The notes: generated by a model from the letters alone, not told the origin. 64,000 nt of DNA from Flaviaestuariibacter flavus (GCF_004337505.1 NZ_SJZI01000042.1:800968-864967), one strand, 5' to 3'. Numbered from the stretch's first letter, positions 53,136 through 62,049 are shown. Translations and numbers: made by a program.

Positions 53136-53915
53136 TTATTCGATGAAGTTGTATTCATAAAACGAATGAACCACCGCGTCGGCATTGTTGAAGACCGCAT
53201 CGAAGCTTCCCTCGCGTATGAACCGGCCCTGTTCGAGGACGAGGATGCGATCGCCGGTGGTTTTTGCACAGGTGAGGTCGTGCGTGATGATGATTGAAGT
53301 GGTCTTGTATTTCTGCTGCACCTCATTGATCAGGTCGTTGATCTCGCGGCTTGTCATCGGGTCGAGGCCGGCGGTGGGTTCGTCGTACAACATGATCTCC
53401 GGGTGCAGGATCAGGGTGCGGGCAATGGCAACCCGCTTCTTCTGTCCGCCGGAAAGTTCGGAAGGCAACTTCTCTTCGGTGTGATCCAGCTCGAGGCTTT
53501 GCAGCATGCTTTTGATTTCCTGGCTGCTCTCGGCGTAGGATTGATGCTTCGCATAGCGCAGCAAGGCAAACTCCAGGTTTTCCCGGACGGTCATGCTGTC
53601 GTACAGGGCGCTGCCCTGGAACAGGAACCCGATCTTCAGGCGCAGCTGTCGCAGTTCATCCTTGTGCATCCGGCCAACGTCCTTGCCCATCACTTCGATC
53701 GTACCCGCGTCGGGCTTCAGCAGGCCGACAATGATGCGGATCAGCACCGACTTGCCGGAGCCGGAGCGGCCCAGGATCACCACGTTCTCGCTTTTCCGCA
53801 CGTCGAGGTTGATGCCTTCGAGTACCCGGTTGCCGTCGAAGGACTTGTACAGGGCGCGTATGGCGATCACCACCTCGTTTTTGCTGAAATCCGTATCCCG
53901 TGCCTTTTCATGCAT
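53136..53915 (-). CDS. mlaF: Phospholipid ABC transporter ATPase MlaF
   Basis: 259 residues. Walker A GRSGSGKS (49-56), Q-loop [14 protein letters not shown] typical of MlaF, signature [13 protein letters not shown], Walker [12 protein letters not shown] and switch His in IITHDLTC. It energises MlaE/MlaD glycerophospholipid movement between membranes. The start codon overlaps the mlaE stop by 8 bp. Confidence 0.95.
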   Translation of the reverse strand: MHEKARDTDFSKNEVVIAIRALYKSFDGNRVLEGINLDVRKSENVVILGRSGSGKSVLIRIIVGLLKPDAGTIEVMGKDVGRMHKDELRQLRLKIGFLFQGSALYDSMTVRENLEFALLRYAKHQSYAESSQEIKSMLQSLELDHTEEKLPSELSGGQKKRVAIARTLILHPEIMLYDEPTAGLDPMTSREINDLINEVQQKYKTTSIIITHDLTCAKTTGDRILVLEQGRFIREGSFDAVFNNADAVVHSFYEYNFIE

Positions 53916-54696
53916 AGCGGATCAGGTTGAAAACTTGAACGATCAGCACCTCCTCGATAAAAATGAAGAACATCGATACGACGACCGATGCATTGGCGGC
54001 ACGGCCGACGCCTTCGGTTCCATTGGTGGCGGTGTAGCCCTTGAAGCAGCTGACCAGCCCGATGGTAAAACCAAAGAGAATGGATTTGGTAAGCGAAGCT
54101 TCAAGGTCGAGGAAGCTCAGGTTGGCAAAGGCGTTTGTGATGAACACGGTGAAGCTGGTCTGCTCGTTTTGATGGATGTTCAGGTAGGAGCCGAATATGG
54201 CCACTACCGCCATGTAAGCCGCCAGGATGGGCATCATCACCGTTGTGGCCACCACCCGGGTGACCACCAGGAATTTGAAGGGATCTACCGGCGAGAGTTC
54301 CATGGCGTCGATCTGCTCGCTCACCCGCATGGAGCCGATTTCGGCGCCGATGTTGGAGCCTACCTTGCCGGCGGAGATCAGCGAGGTGATGAGCGGCGCC
54401 AGGGCCCGCATGATCGCAACACCCATCAGCGCCGGCAGCCAGGAAGTGGCCCCGAAGTCGGAGAGCGACGGGCGCGATTGCTTTGTAAACACGATGCCGG
54501 TGACAAAGCCGGTCAGCGAGATCAGGCCCAGGGAACGATAGCCTACTTCGTAGCATTGCCGGACCGTTTCGCGGACCTCAAATGGCGGCTGGAACAGGAC
54601 TTTCCAGAAGCGGCCGGTAAATTTCAGGAGCTCGAATGTTTCCAGGAAAAAGGAGTCGCTGGCCTTACCGATAAAATATTTCGTGTCCTTGCTCAT
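53908..54696 (-). CDS. mlaE: Phospholipid ABC transporter permease MlaE
   Basis: 262-residue inner-membrane permease of the MlaE/YrbE family. The family core [38 protein letters not shown] is intact, with five hydrophobic segments and a C-terminal [10 protein letters not shown] loop. First gene of the mlaEFD operon. No mlaA, mlaB or mlaC is seen here, consistent with a minimal system or distant partners. Confidence 0.95.
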   Translation of the reverse strand: MSKDTKYFIGKASDSFFLETFELLKFTGRFWKVLFQPPFEVRETVRQCYEVGYRSLGLISLTGFVTGIVFTKQSRPSLSDFGATSWLPALMGVAIMRALAPLITSLISAGKVGSNIGAEIGSMRVSEQIDAMELSPVDPFKFLVVTRVVATTVMMPILAAYMAVVAIFGSYLNIHQNEQTSFTVFITNAFANLSFLDLEASLTKSILFGFTIGLVSCFKGYTATNGTEGVGRAANASVVVSMFFIFIEEVLIVQVFNLIRYA

Positions 54697-54866
54697 CCGG
54701 CATCTACTTTATTTTTTCGGTTAGGCGCTTCCCGCGTTGCCGGCCCGGAGCGGGCGGTTTCCGTCGGTTAGGTGTACCTGTAGTTTGCAGCAAAAACCCC
54801 ACCGGAGATGTATGCGGCTGTCCCCCGATCCTGGCGCGCAAGCGCTCACTTTTTTACCGGAAGAGC
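54697..54866. other. Spacer upstream of mlaE
   Basis: 170-bp part of a 446-bp gap. It must hold the mlaE promoter on the minus strand; no clear TAnnTTTG box found. The rest of the gap holds an AraC remnant and a hairpin, listed separately. Confidence 0.5.
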
Positions 54867-55074
54867 TTACCCTGGTCCGAATGGGGCTTCCAGCCGAATG
54901 CGGTTTTCCTTTTTGAAACAGGAGGCGGTAAAGCCGGTGACTTTTTTAAATTGTTTTGAGAGGTGGGCAGCATTGCAATAGTACCCTACGCAAAACGCGC
55001 TGACCTGATCTATGTTTTTTTAGCAGGAAATCAAAAGGTCTCCGGTAAACTGGTAAATATCCGGTAATTGACAT
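54867..55074 (-). pseudogene. AraC-family regulator, C-terminal HTH remnant with frameshift
   Basis: About 69 codons. After a frame change at an A7 run (55015-55021), the frames join as RRPFDFLLK then NIDQVSAFCVGYYCNAAHLS and KQFKKVTGFTASCFKKENRI, a recognisable second helix-turn-helix of AraC regulators (HLS-x2-FKK-x-TGFT). The N-terminal ligand domain and first HTH are absent; usual length is about 280. Reading on in either single frame gives a stop. The likely start is ATG 55072-55074, or none. It is a degraded gene wedged between mlaE and the third kinase. Confidence 0.65.
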
Positions 55075-55094
55075 TGTCATAAAACCAGCTTTTC

Positions 55095-55122
55095 AAGGAT
55101 GCTCTTCGGAACATCCTTTTTA
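55095..55122. terminator. Terminator-like hairpin after the third kinase
   Basis: AAGGATG / CATCCTT stem with inner TC-TTCG-GA cap, 25 bp beyond the kinase stop. The T-run lies on the plus side, so termination of the minus-strand kinase is only probable. Confidence 0.5.
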
Positions 55123-55142
55123 TTTACAGCAACAGGAAGGGC

Positions 55143-56210
55143 CTAACCGACAAACGCCGGACGGCACATTCCGTCGGAAACCTTAACCGGGAAGATGACT
55201 TCGACTTCGGTGCCCTTGCCGGGGCTGCTGCTGACAGCGAAAGTGCCGTGCAGCAATTGCGCGCGGCTGCGCATATTGATCAGCCCGATGCCCTTCGATT
55301 TTTTTTGCGTGTCGAATCCCTGCCCGTCGTCTTTGATATCCAATGTCAATTCGTTCGGGTCGATCATCAGGCGCACGAGCACGTGCGTCGCATTGGCATA
55401 TCTCTGAATATTGGTGAGCTGCTCCTGCAGGATCCGGTAGATCGTCAGGTGCAGCTCGGCATCCATTTCCTGGCAGTCTTCCAATTCCGTTTCCAGCTTG
55501 ATTTCAATGCCGGCCGCCAGCTTCATCGACTCAAGCAGCTCGGAGATCGACTCCAGGTAATTGAGATGGCCCACCGAAGGTGCGGATAACTGCTTTGAGA
55601 GGGAACGTATCTCGTCGATGGCCTTGTCGAGCAGGTCGATGCATTTGGGGAGCATCGTTTTATGATCCACATTGTCGTCGAGTGAAAGCTCCGAATAAAG
55701 CTTCACCGTAGTGAGCACCTGGTTTACATTGTCGTGCAACTCGCGGCTGACGCGGCTTCGCTCGAGCTCCTGCCCCTTGATGGCGGCAGCCGTTATCTGC
55801 CGGTGCTTCCGGTCGCGCTCGCTGATCAACGCATCCTGCAGCAGTGTTTTGTCGGTGATATCATGCGCGATGCCCAGGAGTTGAACGACCTTTCCGGACG
55901 GATCTGCAATAGGAACCACCCGTATCTGCCCGTACCTGACTCCCGCGGGGTGCACCGATTCCTCGATATAGTCGATGGTCTTTCCCGTATTGATGGCCTC
56001 ATTGTACTTCTCGCGTACCAGCTTGTGCGACGACTCGGGGATGATATTTTCCATGGGCTGGCCTACAACCTGCTCCTTCTTCCACCCGGTGACCGTGGTG
56101 AACGTTTCGTTGGTGTCTGCAAACCGAAACCTGTTGTGGCCCTCGATATCGATAAGCCACATCGGATCAATAGCGGCATAAAAGGCCGGATGGCTGATCT
56201 CGTTTTCCAT
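55143..56210 (-). CDS. PAS-domain NarL-type sensor histidine kinase (orphan 3)
   Basis: 355 residues from MENEISHPAFYAAIDPMWLI; a 51-codon upstream extension (to 56363) looks non-coding. One PAS domain (about 10-120, ending GIAHDITDKTLLQDA), HisKA_3 with phospho-acceptor His159 in RELHDNVNQVLTTV, HATPase (LTNIQRYA, DDGQGFD). Cytosolic. As with the other two kinases in this 12.5-kb stretch, no response regulator adjoins it. Confidence 0.9.
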   Translation of the reverse strand: MENEISHPAFYAAIDPMWLIDIEGHNRFRFADTNETFTTVTGWKKEQVVGQPMENIIPESSHKLVREKYNEAINTGKTIDYIEESVHPAGVRYGQIRVVPIADPSGKVVQLLGIAHDITDKTLLQDALISERDRKHRQITAAAIKGQELERSRVSRELHDNVNQVLTTVKLYSELSLDDNVDHKTMLPKCIDLLDKAIDEIRSLSKQLSAPSVGHLNYLESISELLESMKLAAGIEIKLETELEDCQEMDAELHLTIYRILQEQLTNIQRYANATHVLVRLMIDPNELTLDIKDDGQGFDTQKKSKGIGLINMRSRAQLLHGTFAVSSSPGKGTEVEVIFPVKVSDGMCRPAFVG

Positions 56211-56452
56211 TGGTATTCGTGTTTTCGGGTCTTTTCCTATTTGCCGGAAGGGAGGGTCGGCGCCGTTGCCGGGATGGTGCCGGGAGCGCCAGATGACCAG
56301 GAGGTCATTTCCTTTCGGGCAATACGAAACTTGGTGACCCGCCTGCGGCTTAACTCCCTTCACTGCAGGCTATTAAGCCGCTGCGCTTCGGGATGTGCCC
56401 CGGACGGTTCCGGATCAAGATAGGGCTTTTCCCTTATGTTTTTTGCGCAATA

Positions 56453-57085
56453 TCAGCGACTGGTTGATTCTGCCCGGGCTGCCGCACGGGTACCGACGGC
56501 TTTCCGCACCGCGGCCTGCACATAGCCTTCCTGGAAGTAGCGGTAGAGGTTCTTTCCGGGGCAGGTAGTCTGCTTCGAATGATCGCGGTGCGTTGCCAGC
56601 GAGTCGGGCGGAATGCCGTATTTACGGTTGCAATAGGCGATCAGCTGCACCAGCGACGCCAGCTGCGCCTGCGGCACTTCCTGCTCTTCGAGGTTGCCCA
56701 GGCAGGTAATGAGCAGGTGCCCGGTTGGATCGTATTCGGTAGCGGTTTCGCCCACTGTATACACATCGCGGCCTTCGAAGATGCGCCCGTCGGGTGCGAT
56801 GAGGAAGTGGTAGGGAATATCGGCCCATTTGCGGTCGGGACCCATGCCCCAGCGCTGGATGGCCGCGATCTTTTTCGCGGGATCGGCCGCCGGGTCGAGG
56901 TGTGTGCCTTCGTGGTGCACCGTGATGCGCACCGGTGTTTGCTTCCGGTAAGGCTTTGGCTCCAGCGCATTCCAGCCGGAGCGCGGGATGATCGTTACCG
57001 GGGTTGCAACAGGTGTGTTGCGGAGCGAGCCACAATGCAGGAAAAAGGCCGCGAGGAGGATCGGAACAAAAACATGCGGGCGCAT
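56453..57085 (-). CDS. N-acetylmuramoyl-L-alanine amidase, lipoprotein
   Basis: 210 residues starting MRPHVFVPILLAAFFLHCGS; Cys18 is a likely lipidation site (FFLHC). A GTG start 9 bp upstream is possible. Amidase_2/PGRP fold with zinc ligands His57 or His58 in TVHHEGTH, and HRDHSKQTTCPGK carrying the second His and the Cys. It cleaves the amide between MurNAc and the stem peptide. The upstream gene on the same strand encodes a GHL10 lipoprotein, 11 bp away: a two-gene operon for peptidoglycan trimming. Confidence 0.92.
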   Translation of the reverse strand: MRPHVFVPILLAAFFLHCGSLRNTPVATPVTIIPRSGWNALEPKPYRKQTPVRITVHHEGTHLDPAADPAKKIAAIQRWGMGPDRKWADIPYHFLIAPDGRIFEGRDVYTVGETATEYDPTGHLLITCLGNLEEQEVPQAQLASLVQLIAYCNRKYGIPPDSLATHRDHSKQTTCPGKNLYRYFQEGYVQAAVRKAVGTRAAARAESTSR

Positions 57086-57096
57086 CGTTTGCACAT

Positions 57097-58626
57097 TTAT
57101 CGGTTCAGAAGAATTGTCTTACGCGCGCTTTCATTGCCGGTCCGGCCGACTGCGCTCACGCTGACGGCGGAAAGCTTCAGCTCCTGGTTGTTGGCGCCCT
57201 TTGTAGTAACGGCAACAGGAAGCGCGCGTTCCTGCGCATCGAGTATGCGGTAGCTCCAGGTGTTGCCGTGCTTCATGTAAACGATCCAGCGGAACACGTC
57301 TCCGGCCTCGGGGTGCGTCCAGCCAACGGTCACTGTTTCGCCCTTGGCTACCGTGGTCACCTCGGGCGGTGCCGGATTGTGGCTGTCGAGCCAGGGCGAT
57401 GCCGGCACCAGTGCTTCCCGCTTGTATGGCCCGCTGAGCAAGGCATTGGCCATGTTGGGATTGTTGAAGACCTGCCCGATGCTCCAGTGGATGACGCCTT
57501 TGCTTTCGGGAAGCATCCCGCGGGAGATCATCACCTGGTTCATTACTTCGGTAACATTTTTTGCGCTGGTATCGGTGCCTACGTTGATACCGGGCCACAG
57601 GTGGCGGCTTTTGGTGTTCTCGCCTTTCCACCAGCCCAGCAGCACCGGGAAGCTTTGCTGCGGCCGCGTGATGGGCCAGTATAATTGCGGGCAGAAATAG
57701 TCGATCCATCCTTTGTTGAGCCACAGTTTCGCATCGGCATACAGGATGTCGTACTGGTCGAAGCAGCAGGCGGTCTCGGGCTGGCCGGGGCGATAGATGC
57801 CAAAAGGACTCAGCCCGAATTTGACGCTTTTCTTTTCTTTTTTGATCTCGTGGTACAGGTTGGCGATAAATGAATTCACCGCTTCGCGGCGCCAGTCGCC
57901 GCGCGCGAGCTTGCCGCCACCGGCTACATATGCCGCAAAGGAGGCGCTGTCGGGAAAGTCCTCGCCCTTGTTGTATTCGCGGTAGGGGTAGAAGTAATCG
58001 TCGAAGTGCACGCCGTCGATATCATAGCGGCGGACGATATCCAGCACCACGGCGGTTGAATGCTTTTTGGTTTCGGGCAGTGCCGGGTCAAACCAGTAGT
58101 AGCCGGGAGATTTTAGCGGCAGCACCAGTTCCGGTTTGCGCCGCACCAGCGAGGAGTCGGTTACCGGTCCGCCGGAGGGGTGATGCACGCGGTAGGGGTT
58201 GAGCCATACGTGCAGCTCAAGGCCGCGCTTGTGGGCTTCATCCACCCAGAAGCGCAGCGGGTCGTAATAGGGCGCCGGCGCCTTGCCCTGCATGCCGGTA
58301 AGGTAATAGCTCCAGGGCTCCAGCGCGCTCTGGTAAAGCGCGTCGGCCTGCGGCCGCACCTGGAAGATGACGGCATTGAAATGATGCGCTTTGAGAAAAT
58401 CAAGCAGGGCGATGGCTTCGTGTTGCTGGCTGTCGGTGGGCAGGCCCGGTTTGGAAGGCCAGTTGATATTGGCGACCGTTGCCACCCAGGCGGCGCGGAA
58501 CTCGCGTTCTGCCGGCGGCGGAACATCGCCCGCGGGTGCGGCAGCAGTGGTGGCAACAGACTTGGGGGCACGGCAGGCGGCAAGCAGCAGCAGTGCAAAC
58601 GCGGGCAGCAGGGTGGTGATACGCAT
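57097..58626 (-). CDS. GHL10 glycoside hydrolase lipoprotein (YngK / DigH-like)
   Basis: 509 residues from MRITTLLPAFALLLLAAC (lipobox Cys18; a TTG 6 bp upstream is not needed). The catalytic TIM-like domain (about 45-375) has FRAAWVATVANINWPSKPG, FNAVIFQVRPQADALYQS, IDGVHFDDYFYPY and FCPQLYWPITRP, diagnostic of glycosyl hydrolase-like family 10. A C-terminal fibronectin-like domain (about 410-505) follows. E. coli YddW/DigH of this family cuts glycan strands stripped of stem peptides. The amidase gene 11 bp downstream would make exactly such strands, so joint action is likely. Confidence 0.88.
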   Translation of the reverse strand: MRITTLLPAFALLLLAACRAPKSVATTAAAPAGDVPPPAEREFRAAWVATVANINWPSKPGLPTDSQQHEAIALLDFLKAHHFNAVIFQVRPQADALYQSALEPWSYYLTGMQGKAPAPYYDPLRFWVDEAHKRGLELHVWLNPYRVHHPSGGPVTDSSLVRRKPELVLPLKSPGYYWFDPALPETKKHSTAVVLDIVRRYDIDGVHFDDYFYPYREYNKGEDFPDSASFAAYVAGGGKLARGDWRREAVNSFIANLYHEIKKEKKSVKFGLSPFGIYRPGQPETACCFDQYDILYADAKLWLNKGWIDYFCPQLYWPITRPQQSFPVLLGWWKGENTKSRHLWPGINVGTDTSAKNVTEVMNQVMISRGMLPESKGVIHWSIGQVFNNPNMANALLSGPYKREALVPASPWLDSHNPAPPEVTTVAKGETVTVGWTHPEAGDVFRWIVYMKHGNTWSYRILDAQERALPVAVTTKGANNQELKLSAVSVSAVGRTGNESARKTILLNR

Positions 58627-58714
58627 ATGCAATCGATGGTGGTTTCGGTTTCAAACTTAGCGGTAATCCGCGACTCGGCGCGGCACAACGAATGTGGCCT
58701 TCTAAAGCAGGGCC

Positions 58715-58745
58715 TTGTAACCTTTTGCTACACCGGCTGCTCTAT
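58715..58745 (+). promoter_or_regulatory. Probable ECF-sigma promoter upstream of the sigma gene
   Basis: TGTAACCTTTTGCT, a 15-nt spacer, then TGCTCTAT; from TGTAAC to TCTAT the gap is 19 nt. A near-identical block at the same spacing lies before folE (59590-59620). It resembles ECF -35 (GTAAC) and -10 (TCTA) elements. 126 bp before the sigma ATG; autoregulation inferred. Confidence 0.65.
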
Positions 58746-58870
58746 GAAAGTACGCCCCGCGTGTTGGCGGAACGTCGCCCATGAAAATCGCGGTAAAAAG
58801 CGGAAATTGTGGAAGGCGGGAAGCCGCTGGAGCGGGACGATAGGAAGATCATTCTTTAAACTGCATCTGT

Positions 58871-59542
58871 ATGAAAGAGGTATTGAGCGAGATCGCTGCA
58901 TTAACGGATAACGAGGTGCTGCAACGGGTGCTGCAGGGCGAGCTGGCCCTGTTCGAGATCCTGATCCGGCGTTATAACCCGGTTCTGTATAAAATTGCCC
59001 GGAGCTATGATTTTAATCACCAGGACGCGGAAGACCTGATGCAGGAAACGCATGTGGCGGCGTACCAGCACCTGGGATCTTTTGAAGGCCGTTCTTCCTA
59101 CAAGACCTGGGTGTCGCGGATCATGATCAATAAATGCCTGTACAAGCTTCGCTACGGAGCGCACCGGCGCGAGACTTTCGTCGAGCAGTTCCCTGAAACC
59201 CTTCAACCGATCCCCATGAAGCCCGCACCCGGCCAGCCTGAACAACGCGTCGTCAACAAAGAACTTTCGGTTATCCTGGAGAAGAGCCTGCAGCAGGTGC
59301 CGGTGATCTACCGCACCGTATTCGTGCTGCGGGAGATCGAGGGGCTTTCGGTGGCGGAGACGGCCGACATCCTTGGCGTTACGGCCGGCAACGTAAAAGT
59401 TCGGCTAAGCCGCGCCAAGGTGTTGCTGCAGCAGCAGATCGGGCAGGTGTACAGCCGTGCGGAGATCTATTCGTTTAACCTGGTTTATTGCGATGCCATC
59501 GTTGAAAAGGTATTCGACCGCATCCGGAAGGCGGCGGAATAG
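58871..59542 (+). CDS. ECF-type RNA polymerase sigma factor
   Basis: 223 residues. Region 2 (about 27-95) has FEILIRRYNPVLYKIARSYD, then DAEDLMQETHVAAYQHL and RSSYKTWVSRIMINKCL. Region 4 (about 130-190) has VPVIYRTVFVLREIEGLSVA, ETADILGVT and VKVRLSRAK. The C-terminus has about 35 extra residues (SFNLVYCDAIVEKVFDRIRK). No anti-sigma gene is adjacent. Its upstream motif recurs before folE, so it may control itself and the folE/reductase operon. Confidence 0.92.
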   Translation: MKEVLSEIAALTDNEVLQRVLQGELALFEILIRRYNPVLYKIARSYDFNHQDAEDLMQETHVAAYQHLGSFEGRSSYKTWVSRIMINKCLYKLRYGAHRRETFVEQFPETLQPIPMKPAPGQPEQRVVNKELSVILEKSLQQVPVIYRTVFVLREIEGLSVAETADILGVTAGNVKVRLSRAKVLLQQQIGQVYSRAEIYSFNLVYCDAIVEKVFDRIRKAAE

Positions 59543-59589
59543 ATTTTCCCGGTTTCCCGATTTCATCCCGCCTAAATTTTTTTCCGGTT

Positions 59590-59620
59590 CTGTAACCTTT
59601 TGCTGCCGTGGCTGTTCTAT
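59590..59620 (+). promoter_or_regulatory. Probable ECF-sigma promoter upstream of folE
   Basis: TGTAACCTTTTGCT then TGGCTGTTCTAT, identical to the sigma-gene block in the first 14 bases and in TCTAT, with the same total length of 31. It ends 45 bp before the folE ATG. Confidence 0.65.
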
Positions 59621-59664
59621 CTCAGCGGCGTTGATAATCCATCGCGTCATTCAAAATACGAAGT

Positions 59665-60324
59665 ATGAAAAGTAACGGTGAAGCCCTGGTCCTGAACGGC
59701 GTTGGCAAATCGATTTTACCCGAACGGCTGCAGGCCATTGCCGGTCTCGACGAGGAGGCCCGCATCCGGCTGATCGGCGATCATTTCCGGCAGATCATGC
59801 TGCTGCTGGGGCTCGACCTGGACGACGACAGCCTGCGCGGCACGCCGAATCGCGTGGCGAAGATGTATGTGCGGGAGACCTTTTCCGGGTTGAACCCGCT
59901 CAACAAGCCGGCGGTGACCCTGTTTGACAACAGCTACCAGTATTCGGAGATGCTGGTGGAAAAGAACATCACGGTGTATTCCACCTGCGAGCATCACTTT
60001 GTGCCGATCATCGGGAAGGCGCATGTGGCCTACTATTCGGGCGGCAGGGTGATCGGACTTTCGAAGATCAACCGGCTGGTGCAGTATTATTCGAAACGGC
60101 CGCAGGTGCAGGAGCGGCTTACCGAGCAGGTGGCCGCGGCGCTGAAGGAGGCCCTGCATACCGAAGACGTGGCGGTGCTGATCGATGCGGCGCACCTGTG
60201 CGTGGCGGCGCGCGGCGTGGGCGATGTCAACAGCAGCACCCTCACGGCGCATTACTCGGGGCGCTTTGCCAACGAGGCCACCCGGAAGGAATTCCTTGCC
60301 TGCCTGAACCTTGGCGGCAGATAA
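59665..60324 (+). CDS. folE: GTP cyclohydrolase I
   Basis: 219-residue enzyme converting GTP to 7,8-dihydroneopterin triphosphate, first step of folate and pterin synthesis. Zinc ligands Cys108 and His111 in YSTCEHHFVP and Cys179 in HLCVAARGV; the GTP-binding RGTPNRVAKM and the GLSKINRLVQYYSKRPQVQE core are conserved. It starts MKSNGEALVLNGVGKS. Probably under the ECF promoter at 59590 and co-transcribed with the reductase gene 11 bp downstream. This need not be the only folE in the genome; a regulated second copy is plausible. Confidence 0.95.
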   Translation: MKSNGEALVLNGVGKSILPERLQAIAGLDEEARIRLIGDHFRQIMLLLGLDLDDDSLRGTPNRVAKMYVRETFSGLNPLNKPAVTLFDNSYQYSEMLVEKNITVYSTCEHHFVPIIGKAHVAYYSGGRVIGLSKINRLVQYYSKRPQVQERLTEQVAAALKEALHTEDVAVLIDAAHLCVAARGVGDVNSSTLTAHYSGRFANEATRKEFLACLNLGGR

Positions 60325-60335
60325 ATCAAAACGAT

Positions 60336-61001
60336 ATGGAACACATTGTCCGGATCACTTCGATTGAAAATGTAACACACGATGTAAAGCGTTTTCGTTG
60401 CGAACGACCTGCCGGCTATGAATTTCACGCCGGCCAGGCAACGGAGGTTTCGATCAACCGCGAAGGCTGGAAAGAGGAGCGGCGTCCTTTCAGCTTTACC
60501 TGCCTGAATGAGGCGCCTTACCTCGAGTTTACGATCAAAATCTATCCGGACCATGGGGGCGTGACGGCCCAGCTCGACAAGCTGCAGCCCGGCGACGAGC
60601 TAATTGTGCGCGACGTGTGGGGCGCGATCGAATATAAGGGGCCGGGTTATTTCATTGCCGGCGGGGCGGGCGTGACGCCCTTTATCGCGATCCTGCGCCA
60701 GCTGCAGCGGGAAGGCCGGCTTGCGGGCAATACACTTTTCTTTTCCAACAAGACCGATCGCGATATCATTCTTGAATCGGAGCTCAATACACTCCTGGGT
60801 GACCAGGTAGTTCATATCATTACCGACGATACAAAAACCCGGCATCATGCAGGGTATATCGATGAAGCGTTTCTGCGCAAACATGTAACCGACTTCAGCC
60901 GGAACTTCTACCTGTGCGGTCCTCCGAAAATGGTGGCTGCCCTGCAGGATACGGTGCGCCGGCTGCATGCGGCACCCGATTCGGTAGTATTTGAAAAATG
61001 A
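60336..61001 (+). CDS. Flavodoxin/ferredoxin reductase-like FAD protein
   Basis: 221 residues from MEHIVRITSIENVTHDVKRF; a start at 60198 would lie inside folE and is rejected. FAD-binding barrel with RRPFSFTC (the RxYS-type motif), GGVTAQLDKLQPGDEL, then the NAD(P) domain with FIAGGAGVTPFIAI and the C-terminal YLCGPPKMV. FNR-family electron transfer with no iron-sulfur domain. It follows folE by 11 bp in the sigma-linked operon. Convergent with PorP, 7 bp apart. Confidence 0.9.
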   Translation: MEHIVRITSIENVTHDVKRFRCERPAGYEFHAGQATEVSINREGWKEERRPFSFTCLNEAPYLEFTIKIYPDHGGVTAQLDKLQPGDELIVRDVWGAIEYKGPGYFIAGGAGVTPFIAILRQLQREGRLAGNTLFFSNKTDRDIILESELNTLLGDQVVHIITDDTKTRHHAGYIDEAFLRKHVTDFSRNFYLCGPPKMVAALQDTVRRLHAAPDSVVFEK

Positions 61002-61008
61002 AGCAGCC

Positions 61009-62025
61009 TTATTTCCATGGGCAATAAATAAGTTTCGACGGTGTGCGGATGCCCCGGAAAATGATGCAGACCTCCCAGGTGTTGGGGCGCGGCGAAGCCG
61101 TTTTGAGTTTCGAAAGGGTCATGTCGTACGAAATGCCGAGCTGGTAATTGCCGATTGCAAACCCGGCATAGGGAACGAGCGCGTTATTGGACCAGTACCA
61201 GAGTCCTGCATTGATGGCCGTGATATCGTTGAGAAAATAGGCCGCCGCGCCGCCGAAGGAAAAATAGCTCGCATCTCCCTGGAACTGGTAAATGGCGTTG
61301 GTGCTGAGCAGCACCTGGTCGCCGAGCAGGCGCTCGAAGTTGACATGCGCCACCTTCCGGATCGGGATCACCTGTTTGTCGGCCTTGATAAAGGTCTGCT
61401 CGGGGCGGTTCAGGTGGTATCCTGCCACGCCGATATCAAGGTTGCTCGTTTCACTCTTGATGCTGTAGGTGATGCCTGCGCTCAGCGAGACGTAGGGCTT
61501 CATGTTGGATAGATAGGCCTCGCCGGTGGGCAGGTTCGTGTCGAAGCCGAAGCCGGTAAACTGCTCTTCAAAGTCCAGCTTGCTGAAATCCACGTAGCGC
61601 CGGCCATAGGTGGCGCCGAAGCCGATATTGACGCGGTGTTTGTATATGTCGCCATCCACAACGCGGACGCTGTAAGAACCGGTGACGGTGCCATAGGTGC
61701 TTTTGACGGCTCCGCCCATCGTCTGGTCGTACATCAGCAGGACGCCGATGCCCGGAATATTGCTCGCTTCGGGTGTGTTGGCCATGCGCTGCTGTTGCAC
61801 TTTGGTGTCGAAAGAAAGGGTTCCGGAGATATAGGGGTGAACGGGGCCGCTCCATTGGTCGCGGAAGTGCATGATGGCGCGCCAGTCGGAGTTAATGTTG
61901 GCGGTAAGAGCCGGGTTGATGTTCAGCGGCGACGCGAAAAACTGCGAGAAGCTTGGATCTTGCCCGCGTACTGCGGTGAGCGATACAAGGAGCAATGCGA
62001 TGGTGATTGTTTTGCGACTGTTCAT
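61009..62025 (-). CDS. PorP/SprF family T9SS-associated outer-membrane protein
   Basis: 338 residues. Signal peptide MNSRKTITIALLLVSLTAVR, then the family opening DPSFSQFFASPLNINPALT, a ~14-stranded beta barrel pattern and IGNYQLGISYDMTLSKLK near the end. In Flavobacterium, SprF is needed for surface display of the giant adhesin SprB. Here it lies 24 bp downstream of a large T9SS type-B adhesin gene on the same strand, the standard adhesin-SprF order. Confidence 0.93.
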   Translation of the reverse strand: MNSRKTITIALLLVSLTAVRGQDPSFSQFFASPLNINPALTANINSDWRAIMHFRDQWSGPVHPYISGTLSFDTKVQQQRMANTPEASNIPGIGVLLMYDQTMGGAVKSTYGTVTGSYSVRVVDGDIYKHRVNIGFGATYGRRYVDFSKLDFEEQFTGFGFDTNLPTGEAYLSNMKPYVSLSAGITYSIKSETSNLDIGVAGYHLNRPEQTFIKADKQVIPIRKVAHVNFERLLGDQVLLSTNAIYQFQGDASYFSFGGAAAYFLNDITAINAGLWYWSNNALVPYAGFAIGNYQLGISYDMTLSKLKTASPRPNTWEVCIIFRGIRTPSKLIYCPWK

Positions 62026-62049
62026 GATCGGTTGTTTTTAGGTTAGCAC

